DNA of 33,705 bases, from assembly GCA_016779605.1 (NCBI GenBank), contig JADHNH010000033.1, positions 1 to 33,705 of the forward strand, read 5' to 3'. A program made the translations under genes and the position numbers. The notes below the pieces were generated by a model. It saw only the letters and a list, made by a program, of their open reading frames with translations, was not told the DNA's origin and did not search any database. The stretch's first letter is position 1, and every line of letters starts with the position of its first letter. The stretch comes from Nevskia sp. (GTDB taxonomy: Bacteria > Pseudomonadota > Gammaproteobacteria > Nevskiales > Nevskiaceae). This document shows, one piece after another, positions 29,373 through 33,705 of this stretch.

Positions 29373-30494
29373 TCAGACGCGTTGCAGCCGCGTGAACGTG
29401 TCGCCCGGCCCGGCCGCCACGCGGCCGTCCAGCTCCAGCGCCACCAGCGCCGCGCCGAGCTGCGCCACCGGCACGCCGAGGCGGCCGACCAGCTGGTCCA
29501 GCGCGACGGTCTCGTGGCCCAGCGCTTCCAGCACGCGCGCCTGCAGCGGGTCCGGCGGCGGCGCCTCGACCGCTGCTGCCGCTTTTGTGCCCGCAGCCGG
29601 TGCCAGCGCCGGCAGCAGCGGCGCCAGCTCGCTCAGGATGTCGTCGACCGTTTCGACCAGCCGGGCGCCCTCGCGCAGCAGCGCGTGGCAGCCCCGCGCC
29701 ATCGGGTTGTGGATCGAGCCGGGGATGGCGAACACCTCGCGGCCCTGCTCGGCGGCCAGCCGCGCCGTGATCAGCGAGCCGGATTCGCGTGCCGCCTCGA
29801 CCACCAGCACGCCCAGGCTCAGGCCGCTGATGATGCGGTTGCGCCGCGGGAAGTGCTCGGGCAGCGGCGGCACGCCGACCGGGAATTCGGATACCAGCAG
29901 GCCCTTTTCGGCGATGCCGTGGGCCAGCGCGCGGTTGCGCGCCGGGTAGACGCGGTCCAGGCCGTTGCCGCACACCGCCACGGTCAGCCCGCCGGCACCG
30001 AGCGCGCCGCGGTGCGCGGCGGCGTCGATGCCCGACGCCAGCCCGCTGGTGATGGTCAGGCCGCGGCGCGACAGCTCGGCGGCGAAGGCCTGCGCGTTCT
30101 CCGCGCCCTGGGCGGATGCCGAACGCGCGCCCACCACGGCCAGCTGCGGCAGGCGCAGCAGCTCGACGTCGCCCATCGCGAACAGCGCCAGCGGCGGCAC
30201 CGCGATGCTCTGCAGCAGCGCGGGGTAGGCGGAGTCGCCCAGGCAGACCAGGCTGCGCGGAATCGCCGGCGCGCCCGCGGCCAGCCACTCCAGGTCGCGC
30301 TCGACACCGGCCCAGTCGGGCTGCTCGAGCTGCTGGCCGAGCGCCTCGCTGCAGCCGGCGGCACGCCAGGCGCGGCGGCCGGCGGCCAGCAGCAGATCGG
30401 GTGAACCGAACACCTCGAGCAGGCGCCGCGCGCCGCCGGCGCCCAGGCCCGCCATGCGCACCAGCGCCAGCCAGGCGCGCCGGTCGTCGGCCAT
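29373..30494 (-). CDS. dprA: DNA-processing protein DprA/Smf
   Basis: DprA binds incoming single-stranded DNA during natural transformation and loads RecA. The 373-residue protein has an N-terminal helical region, then the Rossmann-like domain with VVGARSASAQG, TSGLASGIDAAAHRGAL, VCGNGLDRVYPARN, SEFPVGVPPLPEHFPRRNRIISGLS and ITARLAAEQGREVFAIPG. A C-terminal winged helix (about 312-370, LEALGHETVALDQLVGRLG) follows. The length and order are normal, so it appears intact. It lies 34 bases downstream of the LysM lipoprotein gene and is probably co-transcribed with it. Confidence 0.96.
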   Translation of the reverse strand: MADDRRAWLALVRMAGLGAGGARRLLEVFGSPDLLLAAGRRAWRAAGCSEALGQQLEQPDWAGVERDLEWLAAGAPAIPRSLVCLGDSAYPALLQSIAVPPLALFAMGDVELLRLPQLAVVGARSASAQGAENAQAFAAELSRRGLTITSGLASGIDAAAHRGALGAGGLTVAVCGNGLDRVYPARNRALAHGIAEKGLLVSEFPVGVPPLPEHFPRRNRIISGLSLGVLVVEAARESGSLITARLAAEQGREVFAIPGSIHNPMARGCHALLREGARLVETVDDILSELAPLLPALAPAAGTKAAAAVEAPPPDPLQARVLEALGHETVALDQLVGRLGVPVAQLGAALVALELDGRVAAGPGDTFTRLQRV

Positions 30495-30528
30495 GCGCGG
30501 TACGAAGGCGCCCGGCGACTCTGCAGGA

Positions 30529-31722
30529 CTAGTAGCTGCCGGCTGCCGCCGGGTTCTTGACCTTGTCGAGCACGTGCGCCGGCAGGGTGTTGGACATCAC
30601 CAGGGCGTAGCTGACACGCTCGCTGACCTTGAACACCAGCACCACGCCGGCCGGCTGGTCGGGCAGCGCCACCCGGCTGTTGCCGTATGGATCCGCCACC
30701 GGCGCGCGCACCTTGAAGATGCTCAGCACCGTGCCCGGGTCGAGCCCTTCGCGGCGGCCGCGGTTGATCGCCACGATCTGGTACTGCGCGATCTGGCCGA
30801 CGCCGCCGTACACCGAGATGATGCGGCCGTCGATGTTGCCGGCCGGCGGATGCGGGTAGAACGCGGCCTTGAAGTCCTCGTTCTCGATCGGCAGCAGGCG
30901 GTCGCCGATCAGCACTTCCTCGGTGGAGGCGGTCAGCATCATGGTGGCCGGCTGGCCCTTCTGGCGCAGCTCCGCCTCGCCGTCCGGGATCGCCTCGAAG
31001 CCGAGCGCTTCGCCGGTGTCGGGATCGGTATAGGTCTCGCCGATGCGCACCACCGACCAGTTGGGGGCGCCACCGTCCGGCAGGTTCTTGACGAAGATGC
31101 CGTTGGCCTGGCCGGCTACGACGTGCTCGCTGGTGAACGCCACCACGTACGGGGCGGCGTTGATTTCGTCGCGGGTGACTACGCGCGGCCCGTGCAGGAA
31201 TTCGCGGATGGCGTCGATCGGGATGGCCGGGATCGCCTGCGCCAGCGGCTCTTCGCGCACGTGCGGCGACAGCCGCTCGGTGTTGTCGAGCGCCAGGCGC
31301 GTGCGGCCGTCGACGCGCACCAGCGTGAGGCGCTCGCCCGGATAGATCAGGTGCGGATTCTTGATCTGCGGATTGGCGTACCACAGGTGCGGCCATTGCC
31401 AGGGGTCGTGCAGGTAGTAAGCCGCCACACCCCACAGCGTGTCGCCTTTCTTGACCACGTAGCGCAGCGGCGCGTCCTGCCGCAGCGACAGGCCCGAGGC
31501 GGTTTCCGCGGCCTGGCTGGAATCGGCGATCGGCTCGATCGTCGCCGGTGCCGCCGGCTGCTCGGCCGGCGCGGCGGCAGGGGCCGGCGGCGGCGCGGTT
31601 ACCGAGCTCGAAGACGAGGTGCTGGCACAGCCGGCCGCGGCGGCCAGGGCGAGGGCGGCGGCGGCCCTCAGCGCGGCGCGCGCGAGGTCAACAGCGTGCG
31701 GCGAGGCGGTATACTTCCCCAT
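30529..31722 (-). CDS. LysM-domain lipoprotein
   Basis: A 397-residue exported protein. From ATG 31722 (GGGGAG upstream) the signal peptide ends in a lipobox-like AAAAGC with C32. A Ser/Pro/Ala-rich linker follows, then one LysM domain (about 86-134; YVVKKGDTLWGVAAYYL, PHLIYPGERLTL), which binds peptidoglycan glycan. The remaining 260 residues contain no catalytic motif I recognise. It is probably an envelope-anchored cell-wall-binding protein. The position, divergent from def and upstream of dprA, is as in Xanthomonas-like genomes. A frame extension to 31770 is rejected because it would precede the signal peptide. Confidence 0.92.
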   Translation of the reverse strand: MGKYTASPHAVDLARAALRAAAALALAAAAGCASTSSSSSVTAPPPAPAAAPAEQPAAPATIEPIADSSQAAETASGLSLRQDAPLRYVVKKGDTLWGVAAYYLHDPWQWPHLWYANPQIKNPHLIYPGERLTLVRVDGRTRLALDNTERLSPHVREEPLAQAIPAIPIDAIREFLHGPRVVTRDEINAAPYVVAFTSEHVVAGQANGIFVKNLPDGGAPNWSVVRIGETYTDPDTGEALGFEAIPDGEAELRQKGQPATMMLTASTEEVLIGDRLLPIENEDFKAAFYPHPPAGNIDGRIISVYGGVGQIAQYQIVAINRGRREGLDPGTVLSIFKVRAPVADPYGNSRVALPDQPAGVVLVFKVSERVSYALVMSNTLPAHVLDKVKNPAAAGSY

Positions 31723-31839
31723 GTTGCGACTCCCCAATTTGGCGGCCGTTGTTGACAGCAGGGCCGGCAACGCGTTGATTTTGGCATAAAGTTTAGTGCA
31801 TACGCACGGTTGGGCGTAAAAGTAGTAGTAATTTCACAC

Positions 31840-32334
31840 ATGGCGACATTGCCCATCCTCCACCACCCCGATCCGCGCCTGCGCAAGAAGACCGCCCTGG
31901 TCGGCCGCTTCGACGCCGAATTGCAGCGCCTGATCGACGACATGTTCGAAACCATGTATGCCGCCCCGGGCGTGGGCCTGGCTGCTAACCAGGTCGGCGT
32001 GCAGCTGCGCCTGGCGGTGATGGATTGCTCGGAGGAGCACGACCAGCCGATGGTCATGGTCAACCCCGAGTTGCTGGACCATCAGGAACGCCAGGAGATG
32101 GAGGAAGGCTGCCTGTCGGTGCCGGATACGCGCGACAAGGTGACGCGCTTCAACCGCGTGCGCCTGCGCGCGCTGGACCGCAACGGCCAGCCCTACGAGC
32201 TCGAGGCCGAGGGGCTGATGGCGCAATGCATCCAGCACGAGATCGACCATCTCAACGGCAAGCTGTACATCGACTACCTGTCGAGCCTGAAGCGCGAGCG
32301 CATCCGCCGCCAGCTGCGCAAGGCCGCGACGTAG
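31840..32334 (+). CDS. def: Peptide deformylase
   Basis: Removes the formyl group from nascent N-termini using Fe(II). The 164-residue protein has the three signature motifs: [10 protein letters not shown] (about 44-53), EGCLSVP with metal ligand C91, and QHEIDHLNG with H133, E134 and H137. ATG 31840 is preferred to the TTG at 31810 because [15 protein letters not shown] matches the family start; no Shine-Dalgarno sequence is obvious for either. The TAG stop lies inside the GTAG of a downstream REP element. fmt follows in the same direction. Confidence 0.97.
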   Translation: MATLPILHHPDPRLRKKTALVGRFDAELQRLIDDMFETMYAAPGVGLAANQVGVQLRLAVMDCSEEHDQPMVMVNPELLDHQERQEMEEGCLSVPDTRDKVTRFNRVRLRALDRNGQPYELEAEGLMAQCIQHEIDHLNGKLYIDYLSSLKRERIRRQLRKAAT

Positions 32335-32398
32335 GGCGGGCCGTGCCCGCCTGCTGCGCGCCACCTTCGAGAACGACCGCGGGCACCGCCCGCCCGAC
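32331..32398. repeat. REPIN-like inverted pair of GTAG-type REPs between def and fmt
   Basis: The first REP is GTAG (32331-32334) plus a palindrome GGCGGGC/GCCCGCC (32335-32341 with 32345-32351). The second, inverted, has GCGGGC/GCCCGC (32379-32384 with 32388-32393) and ends in the complement of GTCGG. GTAG followed by a GC palindrome is the hallmark of RAYT-mobilised REPs in Xanthomonadaceae. The TAG of GTAG is the def stop codon. Confidence 0.7.
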
Positions 32399-32410
32399 GG
32401 CCACACCGCC

Positions 32411-33331
32411 ATGAGACTCGTCTTCGCCGGCACGCCGGAATTCGCCGTACCGGCCCTCGATGCGCTGCACGCCGCCGGCCACCACCTCGCCGGCGTGTTC
32501 ACCCAGCCGGACCGGCCGGCCGGCCGCGGCCGCAGGCTGCAGGCCTCGGCGGTGGCGCAGCGTGCGCTGGAACTGGGACTGCCGGTGTTCAAGCCGCCGC
32601 GGCTGGATGCGGCGGCGCAAGCCCAGTTGCGCGAGCTGGCGCCGGCGGCGATGGTGGTGGTCGCCTACGGCCTGATCCTGCCGCAGGCGGTGCTGGACAT
32701 CCCGCCGCTGGGCTGCATCAACATCCACGGCTCGCTGCTGCCGCGCTGGCGCGGCGCGGCACCAATCGCGCGGGCGGTGGAAGCCGGCGACGCGCAGACC
32801 GGCATCACCATCATGCGCATGGACGCCGGCCTGGATACCGGCCCGATGCTGCTGGCCGAAGCGGTGCCGATCGACACTGCCACCACCGCCGCGGACCTCG
32901 AACGGCGCCTGGCGCCGCTCGGCGCGCGCCTGGTGGTTCAAGCCCTGGCCGGCCTCGCCGCCGGCACGCTGGCGGCGCGGCCGCAGCCGGCCGAGGGCGC
33001 CACCTATGCGAAGAAGCTGAGCAAGGAAGAAGCCCGCCTGGACTTCAGCCGCCCGGCGGAGCAGCTCGCGCGCCAGGTGCGCGCGTTCAATCCCGCGCCG
33101 GTAGCCTGGGCGGAGCTGGACGGCGCGCGCGTGCGCTTCTGGGATGCGCGTGCGCTGCCCGGCGGCGCCGGCGCGCCCGGCACCGTCATCGCCGCCGGCG
33201 ACGCCGGGCTGCAGCTCGCCACCGGCGACGGCGTGCTGGTGGTGACCGCGCTGCAGCGGCCGGGCGGCAAGGTGCTGCGCGCCGCGGAGGCGACGCGAGC
33301 CTGGGCGGTCGGCGGCAAGGCCTTCACCTGA
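32411..33331 (+). CDS. fmt: Methionyl-tRNA formyltransferase
   Basis: Formylates Met-tRNAfMet for translation initiation with 10-formyl-tetrahydrofolate. The 306 residues show MRLVFAGTPEFAVPALDAL, the TQPDRPAGRGRRL loop, VVAYGLILP, the catalytic INIHGSLLPRWRGAAPI, and MDAGLDTGPML. The C-terminal tRNA-binding domain (about 205-306) is complete. No clear Shine-Dalgarno sequence precedes ATG 32411; the REPIN-like pair ends 12 bases before it. rsmB, the usual next gene, is not seen; the next genes run leftward. Confidence 0.97.
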   Translation: MRLVFAGTPEFAVPALDALHAAGHHLAGVFTQPDRPAGRGRRLQASAVAQRALELGLPVFKPPRLDAAAQAQLRELAPAAMVVVAYGLILPQAVLDIPPLGCINIHGSLLPRWRGAAPIARAVEAGDAQTGITIMRMDAGLDTGPMLLAEAVPIDTATTAADLERRLAPLGARLVVQALAGLAAGTLAARPQPAEGATYAKKLSKEEARLDFSRPAEQLARQVRAFNPAPVAWAELDGARVRFWDARALPGGAGAPGTVIAAGDAGLQLATGDGVLVVTALQRPGGKVLRAAEATRAWAVGGKAFT

Positions 33332-33419
33332 GCGGGTGTCGCGCCGGCGGCGAGGAAAACCGCGAAGGCGGCACCTCGCGCTGCGGAACCGGATCGTCGG
33401 GCTGCGTGGCGCGGCTCAT
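33324..33419 (-). CDS. Possible 31-residue ORF (doubtful)
   Basis: ATG 33419 overlaps the stop of the upstream 40-residue ORF (ATGA), and the ORF ends 8 bases inside the 3' end of the convergent fmt. The product is polar and Pro/Arg-rich (DDPVPQREVPPSRF) with no hydrophobic segment. It may be real only because of the overlap; otherwise unrecognised. Confidence 0.25.
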   Translation of the reverse strand: MSRATQPDDPVPQREVPPSRFSSPPARHPLR

Positions 33420-33538
33420 CGCGCGGCATACCCGTGCACCGCCGACTCGACATCGGCACGCACCGCTTCGGCCAGCAAGGCCGGCAGGGCGAACAGGGTG
33501 AGCAGGCTGAGCAGGAACAGCGCCAGGCGGATCTGCAT
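33416..33538 (-). CDS. 40-residue protein with a hydrophobic N-terminus
   Basis: ATG 33538 has GGAG eight bases upstream. The product begins MQIRLALFLLSLLTLFALPALL, a signal-peptide or membrane-anchor-like helix, followed by a short polar tail (AEAVRADVESAVHGYAAR). It lies 29 bases after the end of the partial gene at the window edge and is probably in the same operon. Codon use matches the neighbours. No family is recognised. Confidence 0.55.
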   Translation of the reverse strand: MQIRLALFLLSLLTLFALPALLAEAVRADVESAVHGYAAR

Positions 33539-33567
33539 GCGGGTTCTCCATAAATGCGGTGGCAGGC

Positions 33568-33705
33568 TCACCACACCTGCCGCAGGCCGTCGCCCAGCAG
33601 GCAGGGCAGGGCCGACTGGATCGGCGCGGACACGGCTTGCAGCAGCACGTAGCCATGTGCCGACCAGGCGCGGCGGCGCGGGTGGGCACCGGCCAGGGTG
33701 ACGAT
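33568..33705 (-). CDS. C-terminal end of an unrecognised gene (partial)
   Basis: The last 45 codons of a leftward gene whose start lies beyond the window. The visible end includes GAHPRRRAWSAHGYVLL and PIQSALPCLLGDGLRQVW, followed by TGA. Codon use is like the neighbours and a coupled small ORF follows, so it is probably a real gene. Too little is present for identification. Confidence 0.55.
   Translation of the reverse strand: MVTLAGAHPRRRAWSAHGYVLLQAVSAPIQSALPCLLGDGLRQVW

Noticed and set aside
1..33705. Prophage, integron, secretion system, toxin-antitoxin or defence island
   Set aside because: No integrase, transposase, phage structural, nuclease, toxin or antitoxin-like protein was found; apart from small repeats the window is housekeeping.
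1..33705. tRNA or rRNA genes
   Set aside because: No tRNA cloverleaf with the conserved GGTTCRA arm or rRNA segment was noticed on either strand in the intergenic regions.

Overview
The window is about 33.7 kb of very GC-rich bacterial chromosome (third codon positions are mostly G or C). It carries housekeeping genes and no phage, plasmid or secretion cluster. The gene content and order point to a gammaproteobacterium, probably of the Xanthomonadales/Lysobacterales or a close relative. The evidence is the def-fmt pair divergent from LysM protein-dprA-smg-topA-tsaC-hemF, convergent ppx and ppk, an OxyR with both redox cysteines at residues 199 and 208, a PurT-type purine gene, and GTAG-type REP palindromes. 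This assignment is inference from content, not a database match.

Layout. 1-3020: the end of rpmE (L31) with its terminator, a palindrome-rich spacer, then a leftward set (orphan parB, a doubtful 80-codon ORF, ygjP-like hydrolase, CBS-domain protein). A 267-bp MITE-like element (2737-3003) sits between parB and folE. 3021-4694: folE and an acyl-ACP desaturase with a strong terminator. 4746-5425: two small c-type cytochromes. 5426-5923: a 500-bp non-coding, highly structured leader in front of ppx. 5924-9748: ppx and ppk1, convergent, separated by a heptad-repeat hairpin. 9820-13343: glycerophosphodiesterase, pyruvate kinase, and divergent purT. 13381-14370: a YbjQ-family protein with two small membrane proteins. 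14445-18210: crotonase, EcsC-family protein, TANGO2/NRDE protein, FolB-like aldolase and FolM/PTR1-like pteridine reductase. 18342-22682: uppP, a 54-residue membrane protein, cca, and a Slt70-type transglycosylase. 22822-24587: TauE/SafE permease and oxyR. 24598-24689: a second heptad-repeat hairpin. 24691-31722: hemF, tsaC, topA, smg, dprA and a LysM lipoprotein, all leftward. 31840-33331: def and fmt. 33324-33705: small leftward ORFs and the end of an unrecognised gene.

How the genes fit together. Polyphosphate synthesis and breakdown (ppk/ppx) are paired. Pteridine and folate chemistry is represented by folE, folB-like and folM-like genes. tRNA maturation and modification is served by cca and tsaC, and initiator-tRNA and N-terminal formyl processing by fmt and def. 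Envelope upkeep is served by uppP, the transglycosylase, the LysM lipoprotein and the desaturase.

The most unusual content is non-coding. Two intergenic hairpins have stems built from tandem heptamers. The heptamer differs between the two loci, but the loop length (37 and 38 nt) and the loop start (CAAAAGC) are shared. A nested inverted-repeat element abuts folE, GTAG-type REPs overlap stop codons, and the ppx leader is long and structured.
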